This document shows positions 1 to 8,285 of a DNA stretch of 64,000 bases, piece by piece; the first letter of the stretch is position 1; every line of letters starts with the position of its first letter. Source of the stretch: Blastopirellula marina (lineage in GTDB: Bacteria; Planctomycetota; Planctomycetia; Pirellulales; Pirellulaceae); contig NZ_PUIA01000026.1 in the NCBI RefSeq assembly GCF_002967715.1, positions 62,001 to 126,000 on the forward strand. The letters run 5' to 3'. The position numbers were made by a program, and so were the translations under genes. The notes under the pieces are model-generated. The model worked only from the letters and a program-made list of their open reading frames with translations, was not told the DNA's origin and did not search any database.

Positions 1-128
1 ACAAGTAAATGAAGGGGCTTTTCGACCCTTCTGTGCTGGAATTTCACGCGTAGCACGCGTATGGTAACGACAATTTGTCCGTTCGTGCCAAAAACCTGTC
101 TAGTAATGACAAATGGGGAAAGAGCAAC

Positions 129-1283
129 ATGAGCAATCGCTGGGTCCTGAGTGAATACGATGTCACGTCCCCTTATCAACAGCCGGCTCCCTTTCTGAAA
201 GCGGCCAAGCAGCACGGTCTGAGCGTGACTCACACGCGGCTTTTCGGAGGACGTCGCGATGGCGTCGAGTTGCTGACTGTCCAGAACGGAGAGTTCTCTT
301 TCACGGCCATTCCTACGCGTGGTATGGGCATCCACCAGGCCAAGTACGGCACCACGCGTATCGGCTGGGATTCGCCGGTTGAAGGGCCTGTGCATCCGCA
401 GTTTGTGCCCCTCTCTGAACCGAGTGGGCTGGGATGGCTCGATGGCATGGACGAACTAATTGTTCGTTGCGGGCTGGAAAGCAACGGTGCGCCCGAATTC
501 GACGCAGAAAGTGGGCGACTGAAGTATGGTCTGCACGGTCGGATCGCCAATCAACCGACTGAAGACGTGGTCGTGGAAGTTTCGCCTGATGGCGAAATGT
601 GCATCAGTGGCGAAATCCGTGAGACGCGGTTCCTGTGCTACAACGTCGCGATGAAAACCGAGATCCGCACCAAAACAGGCGAAAACGGTTTCCGCATTCG
701 CGATAGCATCATCAACCGTGCCGCCCAGGAAAGCACGGCCCAGATGCTGTACCACATCAACATGGGAGCCCCCATCCTGGGTGAAGGAGCTTCGGTGGTG
801 TGCCCTGTTACCGAACTGTGCCCACGCAACGACCATGCGGCCAACGACGTTGACACCTGGTCGACCTACAAAGGCCCCACGGCTGGCTATGTCGAACAGG
901 TTTACTTTATGCAGCTTGCCGCCGATGCCAACGGCGATACCTGTACGCTATTGAAGAGTGCCTCTGGCGAACAAGGGGTTTCCGTCCACTTCAATGTGAA
1001 ACAGCTTCCCTACTTCATCATCTGGAAGAACACCGCCGCCGAAGCAGACGGCTACGTGACCGGTCTCGAACCATCGACCAACTTCCCAAATCCTCGCTCG
1101 TTCGAGGAAAAGAACGACCGCGTGCTGCGGATCGCCCCTGGTGCCACGTACGAGATCGACCTGGGCCTGCAATTCCATCCCGATGCCGCAAGCGTTGCGG
1201 CCATCGAAAAGAAGATTGCCGGGCTCACCGAAGGGAAAGACGCCAAAGTACACACCACGCCCCAGTCGACATGGTGTAGTTAG
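129..1283 (+). CDS. DUF4432 family protein (aldose-1-epimerase-like fold)
   Basis: A 384-residue protein of the DUF4432 family, which belongs to the galactose mutarotase-like superfamily and probably binds or isomerises a sugar. The family signature is visible: a GLGWLDGMDELIVRCGLE stretch followed by GAPEFD, then LHGRIAN, and a late GLEPSTNFPNPR. No signal peptide is seen, so it should be cytoplasmic. The frame is open further upstream from a TTG at 75, but the ATG at 129 (MSNRWVLSEYD) follows a GGGGAAAG ribosome site and fits the family start better. Its substrate cannot be read from the sequence. It converges on a methyltransferase gene, with a GC-rich inverted repeat between the two. Confidence 0.8.
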   Translation: MSNRWVLSEYDVTSPYQQPAPFLKAAKQHGLSVTHTRLFGGRRDGVELLTVQNGEFSFTAIPTRGMGIHQAKYGTTRIGWDSPVEGPVHPQFVPLSEPSGLGWLDGMDELIVRCGLESNGAPEFDAESGRLKYGLHGRIANQPTEDVVVEVSPDGEMCISGEIRETRFLCYNVAMKTEIRTKTGENGFRIRDSIINRAAQESTAQMLYHINMGAPILGEGASVVCPVTELCPRNDHAANDVDTWSTYKGPTAGYVEQVYFMQLAADANGDTCTLLKSASGEQGVSVHFNVKQLPYFIIWKNTAAEADGYVTGLEPSTNFPNPRSFEEKNDRVLRIAPGATYEIDLGLQFHPDAASVAAIEKKIAGLTEGKDAKVHTTPQSTWCS

Positions 1284-1294
1284 CAATGGTCGTG

Positions 1295-1337
1295 TCCCCT
1301 CTCCCTTCGCCGGGAAAGGGTTAGGGAGAGAGGTTTT
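1295..1337. repeat. REP-like inverted repeat / terminator between convergent genes
   Basis: CTCTCCCT (1299-1306) pairs perfectly with AGGGAGAG (1323-1330). CCCTT (1303-1307) and AAGGG (1316-1320) offer an alternative inner stem, and TTTT follows at 1334. It fills the 63-base gap between two convergent stops, where it could end transcription. The CCCTCTCCCTT...AAGGGTTAGGGAGAG layout resembles dispersed intergenic repeat families of bacterial genomes. Only one copy lies in this window, so family membership is inferred. Confidence 0.5.
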
Positions 1338-1346
1338 GCGTCTCGG

Positions 1347-2069
1347 TTACTTCACCGCACAGTACGCACCGAAGCAGGCATTGAGGTGCAGCACTTCAAC
1401 CTGACGAAAGCCAACGGCTCGGCAAACGTCGACTTGATAGAGGACACTCCGCGGGGTGTCCTCTTTTTCGATGTAATCAAAGACCGTCTGACGATAGGCA
1501 TCGTCTCGGAAGTCGTTAAGGTACTCGCCGTAACGTTGCCATTGCACCTGATCAGCCGCTGGCAGATCGGAAGTTACCAGGTCGCTCACTAGAAAGATCC
1601 CGCCGGGACGCATCGCCTGGTGAATTTTCTGAAAGACCTGCTTCCAGTCGGCATCGTCCCGTAGATGATGCAGCACCGCGGCAGCCATGACGACATCGTA
1701 GGTATCGCCGGGAAGATCGACCTCGCGAATGTCGCCTTGGATGGTAGTAATTTCACGGGAGCTACTTTCGGATACTCGCTGCCGGGCCCGGTCGAGCATC
1801 GGCTGACTGAGATCGACCAGCGTGCAGTTCATGCCGGGAATACGCTGGAGAAGCTTCAACGTGTAGTTGCCGGCACCGCACCCGATATCCAGGACGTGCT
1901 TTGCGTCCGCGCGATGGGTAGCGGCAACCTGCGTGATCAGATCTAGCACCAACGGGGCATCCATTGTGGCGGACTGCCCAGTTTCCAGGTTCGAGAAGCG
2001 ATCGACATCGCTATCAAACCGGGCTCGGATTTCTTCGACCGTTGACTTTTCAGAGGGATTCATCTGCAT
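1347..2069 (-). CDS. class I SAM-dependent methyltransferase
   Basis: A 240-residue single-domain methyltransferase with a Rossmann fold. Motif I is VLDIGCGAGNYTL (about residues 59-71), followed by an acidic strand end (CTLVDLSQPMLDRA) and a motif IV region DVVMAAAVLHHLRDD. The fold transfers methyl groups from S-adenosylmethionine, usually to small molecules. The N-terminal FDSDVDRFSNLETGQSATMDA probably caps the pocket. Two start codons are possible: the ATG at 2069, or the ATG at 2063 (MNPSEK), which has GAAGG at better spacing. Substrate unknown. It is transcribed away from glgC. Confidence 0.8.
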   Translation of the reverse strand: MQMNPSEKSTVEEIRARFDSDVDRFSNLETGQSATMDAPLVLDLITQVAATHRADAKHVLDIGCGAGNYTLKLLQRIPGMNCTLVDLSQPMLDRARQRVSESSSREITTIQGDIREVDLPGDTYDVVMAAAVLHHLRDDADWKQVFQKIHQAMRPGGIFLVSDLVTSDLPAADQVQWQRYGEYLNDFRDDAYRQTVFDYIEKEDTPRSVLYQVDVCRAVGFRQVEVLHLNACFGAYCAVK

Positions 2070-2318
2070 CCTTCAATGGGTGTGACTTCGCCTGACTGTT
2101 GGCCAGGACAGTCCTCAATCCCAATCGGTTCGCTGGCGAATTAACCGTTATCGTCCGCACGACAAGCTTCTTCTTGGCGCAATCCGCTAGCGACGTGGCA
2201 TCATTTTTTAGTTTTGAGGATTGGGTAAAGCCGATAGAATGCGGCAGACACCTCGGAGGCCGCCCCAAGCTTCCATTGCCTCTTCCCACACCCCAATCAT
2301 AGCTGAGGTACGCAACGG

Positions 2319-3578
2319 ATGGAGAACGTACTCACCGTGATCCTTGCCGGCGGCAAGGGTTCCCGCTTGGAACCACTGACCCGCGATCGCGCGAAGCCAG
2401 CGGTCCCCTTTGGCGGCGTCTATCGCATCATCGACTTCGCTCTCTCAAACTGTTTGAACAGTGGTTTTCGCCAGATTCAACTGCTGACACAGTACAAAGC
2501 CCAAAGCTTAGACCGGCACATCAATGTCGGCTGGCAGCGATACTTCTGCCGAGAGCTAGGCGAATGCATCGACGTGGTACCCCCACAACAGCGCATCGAC
2601 GAGCAGTGGTACCAAGGCACCGCCGATGCCGTTTATCAGAACATTTACGCCATCGAAAAGCATCGCCCGAAGTATGTTGTGATCCTGGCTGGCGATCACA
2701 TCTATAAGATGAACTATGCGTCGATGCTCGACTTCCACATCGAGAACGGGGCTGACCTCACCATTGGTGCCTTGAAGACGACCGTGGAGGAAGCCCGGTC
2801 TTTCGGCGTGATGCAGATCGATCGCGTGCAGAAGATTCTCGGCTTCGACGAGAAGCCAGAGCACCCGAAAACGATTCCCGGCGATGATCAGCACTGCCTG
2901 GCGTCGATGGGCATTTACGTCTTTAATGCGGCGTTCCTGTTCGAGCAGCTCTGCAAAGACGCCACTAATCGAACCAGTGCCCATGACTTCGGACGGAACA
3001 TCATTCCGTCGATCATCGATACCCATCGCGTCTATGCTTTTCCCTTCCGCGACGAGAATCGCAAGCACGATGCCTATTGGCGAGACGTCGGTACTTTGGA
3101 CGCCTACTACGAAGCGAACATGGACCTCGTATCGGTCGATCCGCAGCTCAACATCTACGACGAGGCCTGGCCGCTGCGGACCTATCAACCCAACGTTCCA
3201 CCACCGAAGTTTGTCTTCGGCGGCGAATCGGATCCAACCCGTCGCGGGTACGCGCTGGATAGCGTGGTCTGTGGTGGATCGATCATCTCCGGAGGCGAGG
3301 TCGAACGAAGCATCATCGGCCCACGCGTTCGCGTGAACAGTTTTTCGTCGGTCCACGATTCGATTCTGTTCGAGGGGGTCTCGGTCGGACGGCATAGCCA
3401 AATCCGCCGAGCGATCATCGACAAAGGCGTTTCGATTCCAGCAGACACCCAGATCGGCTTCGACCTGGAACTCGACCGCAGCCGGGGTTTCACAGTCACG
3501 CAATCCGGCCTGGTCGTGATCGCCAAGGAAGACTTGATCGAGCCGCACATGACCACCGGCAAGCCCCAAGTTGCTTGA
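2319..3578 (+). CDS. glgC: glucose-1-phosphate adenylyltransferase
   Basis: ADP-glucose pyrophosphorylase (419 residues, close to the usual 420-430) makes ADP-glucose from ATP and glucose-1-phosphate, the committed step of bacterial glycogen synthesis. The nucleotide-binding start AGGKGSRLEPLTRDRAKPAVPFGG is present near residue 10, then SNCLNSG, GTADAVYQN, the AGDHIYKM metal-binding region and FDEKPEHP. The C-terminal part, with repeated I-x-x-x-V/S hexapeptide-like units (IISGGEVERSIIGPRVRVNS), is the left-handed beta helix involved in allostery and oligomer formation. No other glycogen gene lies in the window. About 250 bases separate it from the divergent methyltransferase gene, and these must carry both promoters. 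Confidence 0.96.
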   Translation: MENVLTVILAGGKGSRLEPLTRDRAKPAVPFGGVYRIIDFALSNCLNSGFRQIQLLTQYKAQSLDRHINVGWQRYFCRELGECIDVVPPQQRIDEQWYQGTADAVYQNIYAIEKHRPKYVVILAGDHIYKMNYASMLDFHIENGADLTIGALKTTVEEARSFGVMQIDRVQKILGFDEKPEHPKTIPGDDQHCLASMGIYVFNAAFLFEQLCKDATNRTSAHDFGRNIIPSIIDTHRVYAFPFRDENRKHDAYWRDVGTLDAYYEANMDLVSVDPQLNIYDEAWPLRTYQPNVPPPKFVFGGESDPTRRGYALDSVVCGGSIISGGEVERSIIGPRVRVNSFSSVHDSILFEGVSVGRHSQIRRAIIDKGVSIPADTQIGFDLELDRSRGFTVTQSGLVVIAKEDLIEPHMTTGKPQVA

Positions 3579-3685
3579 TCGCCAGCAGTTAAAGGCAGGA
3601 AATTGCCATGGTTCGAATTTCGCAGAACTCTTAAACTGACGCGAAGTTCGATCCAACATCGCATTATCCCGCTCGAAACGCTGAC

Positions 3686-5110
3686 ATGATTCGCGTCAAA
3701 AGTCGTCAGAAGACTGAGTATGGCGACTTCCAAACTCCGATGCCCCTCGCCGAAGCTGTTTGTCGGATGCTCCGCGCCGATGGTGTTCGGCCTGACTGCG
3801 TCCTGGAACCTACGTGCGGGCAAGGAACGTTTCTCGCCGCGGCTGCCAACATCTTCTCCGATTGTAAGCGTCTGGTTGGCCGCGAATGGAATCGAGCTTA
3901 CGTGGCGGAAACTCGCCGGCGACTTTCCGGCACCCACTGCCAAGTCGATCTCGCTCAGGCCGACTTTTTTCAGCAGGACTGGTCATCGCTACTGAAGCGG
4001 CAGCCGGGGCACTTGCTCGTGCTGGGCAATCCACCTTGGGTTACGAATTCTGCTTTAGGAACGCTGGGTAGCGGCAATCTTCCGGCAAAGTCCAACTTCC
4101 AGCACGAACGAGGCCTCTCGGCTAAGACAGGCAAAGCCAACTTTGACATCTCGCAGTGGATGATCCTGCGGCTATTGGAAACGATGCCGCAGCAAGACTG
4201 CACGCTGGCCATGCTGTGCAAAACGACCGTGGCACGCAAAGTTTTGGAACAGGCCTGGAAATCGGGCCTGCCGATTGCCGACAGCCGGATCTACAAGATC
4301 GACTCCCGCGAGCACTTTGATGCCTCGGTCGATGCCTGCCTGCTGGTTTGCCAAATGCAAGCCGCAGCTCCCACGACCACGTGTGACGTCTACGAACAGC
4401 TCGACGCCGACTTGATATCGAGTGTGTTGGGCATGCACTCTGGCAATCTGGTTGCCGATCACAGGGCGCTCGCCCGGCAGAAACATCTCCTCGATACTCA
4501 ACCCACCACACGCTGGCGAAGCGGTGTGAAGCACGATTGCCGCGCGGTCATGCAACTCGAACGCCAGGGCTGGTGCCTGGTGAACGGCCTGGGGGAAAGA
4601 GTCGAACTAGAGCCTGACTATCTTTACCCAATGATGCCGGCCGGGGCAGTCTACCGCGGGGAAGTAAAACAGACCGACAAGTTTTTGATTGTGCCACAAA
4701 AGCGAACGGGTGAAGACACGGCCCCGATCGAGTCGGCCGCACCGCGAACGTGGGCTTATCTGCAACGGCATGCCACTCGACTGGCCGATCGCAAAAGCTC
4801 TATCTACCGAGGACGCCCCCCCTTTTCGATCTTTGGCATTGGCGAGTATTCCTTTGCCAAGTGGAAGGTCGCAATCTCGGCGCTGCACAAGCAGTTGTCG
4901 TTTCGCGTTATCCCACCTCAGGATGGTCGTCCAGTGATGCTGGACGATACCACCTACTTTCTTTCCTTCCGCACGAAGAAAGATGCCGTCGCGACCGCAA
5001 ATCGGCTCAACAGTCCGGAAGTTCAAGAGTTCTACCGAGCGTGGATCTTCTGGGACGCGAAACGTCCGATCACGTCGGAGATTCTTCAGCGGCTCAAAGC
5101 GGTCGACTAG
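3686..5110 (+). CDS. orphan N6-adenine-type DNA methyltransferase
   Basis: A 474-residue class I methyltransferase. SAM-binding motif I is LEPTCGQGTFL (40-50) and the catalytic motif IV is NPPW (115-118), the hallmark of amino-methylating DNA enzymes that modify adenine N6 or cytosine N4. TGKANFDISQWMILRLLE follows, as in large gamma-class methylases. Residues from about 230 on may hold target recognition (for example SIYRGRPPFSIFGIGEYSFAKWKVAISALHK). No restriction endonuclease, specificity subunit or helicase is adjacent: upstream is glgC and downstream the convergent site-2 protease. It may be a regulatory orphan methylase or an epigenetic housekeeping enzyme. Its stop TAG overlaps the convergent stop in the palindrome CTAG. 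Confidence 0.75.
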   Translation: MIRVKSRQKTEYGDFQTPMPLAEAVCRMLRADGVRPDCVLEPTCGQGTFLAAAANIFSDCKRLVGREWNRAYVAETRRRLSGTHCQVDLAQADFFQQDWSSLLKRQPGHLLVLGNPPWVTNSALGTLGSGNLPAKSNFQHERGLSAKTGKANFDISQWMILRLLETMPQQDCTLAMLCKTTVARKVLEQAWKSGLPIADSRIYKIDSREHFDASVDACLLVCQMQAAAPTTTCDVYEQLDADLISSVLGMHSGNLVADHRALARQKHLLDTQPTTRWRSGVKHDCRAVMQLERQGWCLVNGLGERVELEPDYLYPMMPAGAVYRGEVKQTDKFLIVPQKRTGEDTAPIESAAPRTWAYLQRHATRLADRKSSIYRGRPPFSIFGIGEYSFAKWKVAISALHKQLSFRVIPPQDGRPVMLDDTTYFLSFRTKKDAVATANRLNSPEVQEFYRAWIFWDAKRPITSEILQRLKAVD

Positions 5111-6198
5111 GCAGCTACGATTGCCATCGGCGGAAAGCAGAGCAAGGGGATGCTGAGCGAGACCGTCCCCAAAGCATAGCGGAACCAGCCGATCGGAACG
5201 CTGTCGTCACTAGTTGGTGGATGATCAGGACGCATCAAGATGACCAGCAGCAACATCAGGCTCCACTGGTAGGCCCCGATCGTGATGATAAAGAGCACCG
5301 CCACCACGAGAAATGCCCGGGCAATCCAATGGGCACTCTTTCCGAACATCGTGTAGGTCACGTGCCCTCCATCGAGTTGGCTGACCGGAATCATATTGAG
5401 CCCAGTCACCAGAAGCCCCACCCAACCGGCCATGAAAAAGGGGTTGAGCTGGCTTTGATTGATGTACATCCCTGCTTCATACCCGGGGACATCGAACCAC
5501 TGCATCATCCACGCCATAGCGATCGGCAGGTCGAGCTTGAAAGATCCGGTTCCCGGTGCTGTCAGGTCCATCTGCGATACGCCATACCACAGCACGGGAA
5601 CGGCCACAACCAAGCCCGCCAAGGGGCCAGCCAGGCCAATGTCGAATAACTGTTTGCGGTCGGCACGCATGCCATCCATGCCGATCACTGCCCCAAATGT
5701 TCCGATCGGAGAAATCGGCACTGGTATGAAGTAAGGCAGACTGGCCGGCACTCGGTACCGCAAGGCCATCAGGAAGTGCCCCATCTCGTGGGCAAACAAG
5801 ATTCCCAACATCGCTGCCATGTACAGCAACCCACTCTTCCAGTCAGCAAGATAGTGGATCAAGTCACGTCGCATCTCGACGGCTGGACTCGACAGGAACG
5901 AATCAAACGCACGCGGAATTCCCATCGCCGCAGGGCTCGACCACGCAAACAAATTGATGATCGCTTCCAACGGCTGCCAATTGGTCATTCCGGCAAGAAA
6001 GGTCGATGCGCACGTAGCGAAGAAAAGAATGACCGGTAGGCGTACGCGGCGTTTGCGAACGGGAGGGTTGGCAATCAGGCGGGCCTGCGACGAAAACTCG
6101 ACCGAATCCTGTTCCCACGCTTTCGAAGCCCCCTCGTCCAAGGCGGTCTTGTGAGGTGTCGTTTGTTCGTCTACGCGGGATTCCATCGATTCATTCAT
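5107..6198 (-). CDS. site-2 protease family membrane metalloprotease (M50)
   Basis: A 363-residue integral membrane zinc protease. A cytosolic N-terminal tail of about 60 residues (charged, RKRRVRLP) leads into the first membrane span. The zinc motif HEMGHF lies in a membrane segment (LGILFAHEMGHFLMALRYRV), and the second zinc-ligand region is the LDGGHVTYTMFG near residue 290. Between them are PYFIPVP and GTFGAVIGMDG, typical of the family. No PDZ domain is seen, so it belongs to the short S2P class, which cuts membrane proteins within the bilayer, often releasing regulators. The ATG at 6198 is preferred; a TTG at 6225 would add nine residues. No likely substrate lies beside it. Confidence 0.88.
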   Translation of the reverse strand: MNESMESRVDEQTTPHKTALDEGASKAWEQDSVEFSSQARLIANPPVRKRRVRLPVILFFATCASTFLAGMTNWQPLEAIINLFAWSSPAAMGIPRAFDSFLSSPAVEMRRDLIHYLADWKSGLLYMAAMLGILFAHEMGHFLMALRYRVPASLPYFIPVPISPIGTFGAVIGMDGMRADRKQLFDIGLAGPLAGLVVAVPVLWYGVSQMDLTAPGTGSFKLDLPIAMAWMMQWFDVPGYEAGMYINQSQLNPFFMAGWVGLLVTGLNMIPVSQLDGGHVTYTMFGKSAHWIARAFLVVAVLFIITIGAYQWSLMLLLVILMRPDHPPTSDDSVPIGWFRYALGTVSLSIPLLCFPPMAIVAA

Positions 6199-6391
6199 AG
6201 AGACCAAGTTAACAGAATTCCGCAACGAGCGGATAGCGGACCAGTCAACCAGCTCTCAGTTGAATGGACCACACAGCCCCTAAAGCCTATAGAGCCAACG
6301 GGAAATGGTAAAGGTTAGCCCTGGCATCCATTCTGCGTAACTTCTTTATTGGCCGCGTCTTCCGAGACCGAGACACGGCGGTGACCGAAGG

Positions 6392-6414
6392 AATCACTTG
6401 AACGGCAAGTGATT
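6392..6414. repeat. perfect 9-bp inverted repeat overlapping a stop codon
   Basis: AATCACTTG (6392-6400) and CAAGTGATT (6406-6414) form a perfect hairpin with a five-base loop. On the minus strand the stem begins inside the TAA stop of the HDOD gene. No run of T follows in either direction, so a plain intrinsic terminator is unlikely. It could protect the 3' end of the mRNA or act with another termination factor. Confidence 0.55.
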
Positions 6415-8080
6415 ACAGGACTTCGATACTCTTAATGGCGTTACCGCCCCCCTTCGAAGCAGCCAACAAACAGCGTCTGGCTGCCTGAAAGATCTCTTGC
6501 GGGGGAAGACTCTTGGGTGGCACACATGCCGACGCAACGCCACCACAAGTGGCGAGTTCGATCCCTTGATGGCACTCGCGACGCTGCGACCAGGCGGTCA
6601 CCAGATCTAAGATTTGCCGCGTTAAGGTAACCGTTTGATGCCGATCGTGATCGTCCAGCAGAACGGCCAGGCACATATCGCCGCACGGCAGCACACGCCC
6701 CAGACCATCGCTCAGTCGGTCCACGATAGCCGCGACCAGTTGCCGCCAGACATCGACTTCCTCGACTCCGGCCACCATCAGGAAGTCCTCGAATTGATTG
6801 ATCTTTAGAAGCGATATCGAGAACTCGCAACGCTGCGACCGGCATCGCTGCATCGAGGTGGCAATCTCCGTCAGCAAGTTGGCATCGGCCATGATCGGAT
6901 CGACCGGCGTTTCCTCGACGGTCGCTTCTGCGCCGGTTTCCTTCTCGGCATGAGGAGGAATCCCCCCATTTTCGGCCAGACTCTTGGTGGTATCGATTAA
7001 CCGCTGGACTTCCGGCGATTGAATCATCTGAGCGTGAGGCGCACGATCCCCCAAGGCCAGCGGAGCGGCGACCACCTCGGCCAACTGGGACAATTGGAAA
7101 TAAGCTTGGGCAACCACTTCGCAGTAGTCGGTTCCATCGGGCAAAGAGACTGAAAGAACGCCGGCCAGTTGATACAACTTCTCTTGGATATCTACGACCA
7201 GGTGTTCGACCGTATCGGCATCGTGGCTGGTGGTCGATTTCAGCTGATCGAGAAACTTCGGCATCAACTTGAGTCGATGATGTGCGAGAACCTCGGCCAG
7301 GTTGTGCGCCAGACGCAAAGTTGCCGACTGACCACTAAGCTTGCTGAATTCAATTCCCGAGGAAGGATGCCCTTCGCGAATGATTTGCACCAACGATTCC
7401 GGCAGGTTCCAGCTTTGCAGTAGTCGGCAGCCAAGAATGTTGTGATCGAAACCGAGTGTTTCCCATTCCATCTCTGACAGGTCCGCTTCCTCCTGAAGGA
7501 CCTTGTTGGCGAAGTTGGCGTAGGCATCACCTAGGTCCTGCAGCATCACCAACGCACCAATTTCTGACAGCAGGCCAGCGATGAACGCGTCGTCGCCGAA
7601 GTTCTTCCGCTGCAGATTGGCGATCTCGCGAGCAGCTACGGCCTTGGTCAGGGCAAACTGCCAGTACTGAGCCAGTACTTCGGCTTCAATTCCCTGCAGC
7701 ATCGCTTTCGGCAGGCTGAAACCCAGCACCAAGAGCTTGAGCGGTTTGATTCCGAGAAGTGCAAGCGCCTGATTCAAATCCGACACCTGCCCAGACAACC
7801 CAAACAGGGGGCTGTTAACGACTTTCAGGATCTTGAGGGTCATCGCCGGGTCGCGCTGGATACACTGCTTGATTTGCACAACGGTAGCATGTTCGTCGGC
7901 GGTTAGCTTGAGCACTTCCATGGCGACGGTGGGAAGCGAATAGAGTTGCTGGGCCCGGGACACCATTTGAGCTACCAGCCCTACTTCGCCCGATTCATGC
8001 TGAGCGCGACCAAGTGTCTTGGGAACGCTGGTCGATGTGGAAGAACCGCCTGTCACTTCAGTTGCCTTTTGCAATGCCAA
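6413..8080 (-). CDS. HDOD domain protein with degenerate GGDEF domain
   Basis: A 555-residue signalling protein. The N-terminal half is an HDOD domain (about 30-240): LPTVAMEVLKLTADEHATVVQIKQCIQRDPAMTLKILKVVNSPLFG is diagnostic. HDOD domains are HD-like but lack phosphodiesterase residues and act as regulators or scaffolds in c-di-GMP, chemotaxis and stress signalling. After a linker, the last 150 residues resemble a diguanylate cyclase fold (FSISLLKINQFEDFL...), but the catalytic loop reads LPCGDMCLAVLL where GGDEF is expected, so it should not make c-di-GMP. The start is a TTG (MALQKATEV) with a weak ribosome site; a later GTG at codon 9 is also possible. No ATG lies in frame nearby. Confidence 0.82.
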   Translation of the reverse strand: MALQKATEVTGGSSTSTSVPKTLGRAQHESGEVGLVAQMVSRAQQLYSLPTVAMEVLKLTADEHATVVQIKQCIQRDPAMTLKILKVVNSPLFGLSGQVSDLNQALALLGIKPLKLLVLGFSLPKAMLQGIEAEVLAQYWQFALTKAVAAREIANLQRKNFGDDAFIAGLLSEIGALVMLQDLGDAYANFANKVLQEEADLSEMEWETLGFDHNILGCRLLQSWNLPESLVQIIREGHPSSGIEFSKLSGQSATLRLAHNLAEVLAHHRLKLMPKFLDQLKSTTSHDADTVEHLVVDIQEKLYQLAGVLSVSLPDGTDYCEVVAQAYFQLSQLAEVVAAPLALGDRAPHAQMIQSPEVQRLIDTTKSLAENGGIPPHAEKETGAEATVEETPVDPIMADANLLTEIATSMQRCRSQRCEFSISLLKINQFEDFLMVAGVEEVDVWRQLVAAIVDRLSDGLGRVLPCGDMCLAVLLDDHDRHQTVTLTRQILDLVTAWSQRRECHQGIELATCGGVASACVPPKSLPPQEIFQAARRCLLAASKGGGNAIKSIEVL

Positions 8081-8285
8081 TCCAAGAATCCATCGGATGT
8101 CCTATTTCGTTTAAAAATATAGGTCACCGGGTGGGGCGAGTCGGCGGAATTGTTAGCTGCGAAATGGCTTGCGTCGATTACCACGGTTTGTCCCGTTGTT
8201 TGCTTAAAACCACTCTACCGGGTAACCTGAAACTTTATTGTCTCCCCCTAAATTCACTACCACCGTTACGACCACCCCAAGCCCC

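Noticed and set aside
2556-3659. Long minus-strand frame (367 codons) opposite glgC
   Set aside because: It is antisense to a clearly conserved glgC and its translation shows no family features; the frame is open because of the codon pattern of glgC.
4750-5649. Plus-strand frame of 299 codons spanning the methylase end and site-2 protease
   Set aside because: It crosses two conserved genes in other frames and has a biased R/H/Q composition.
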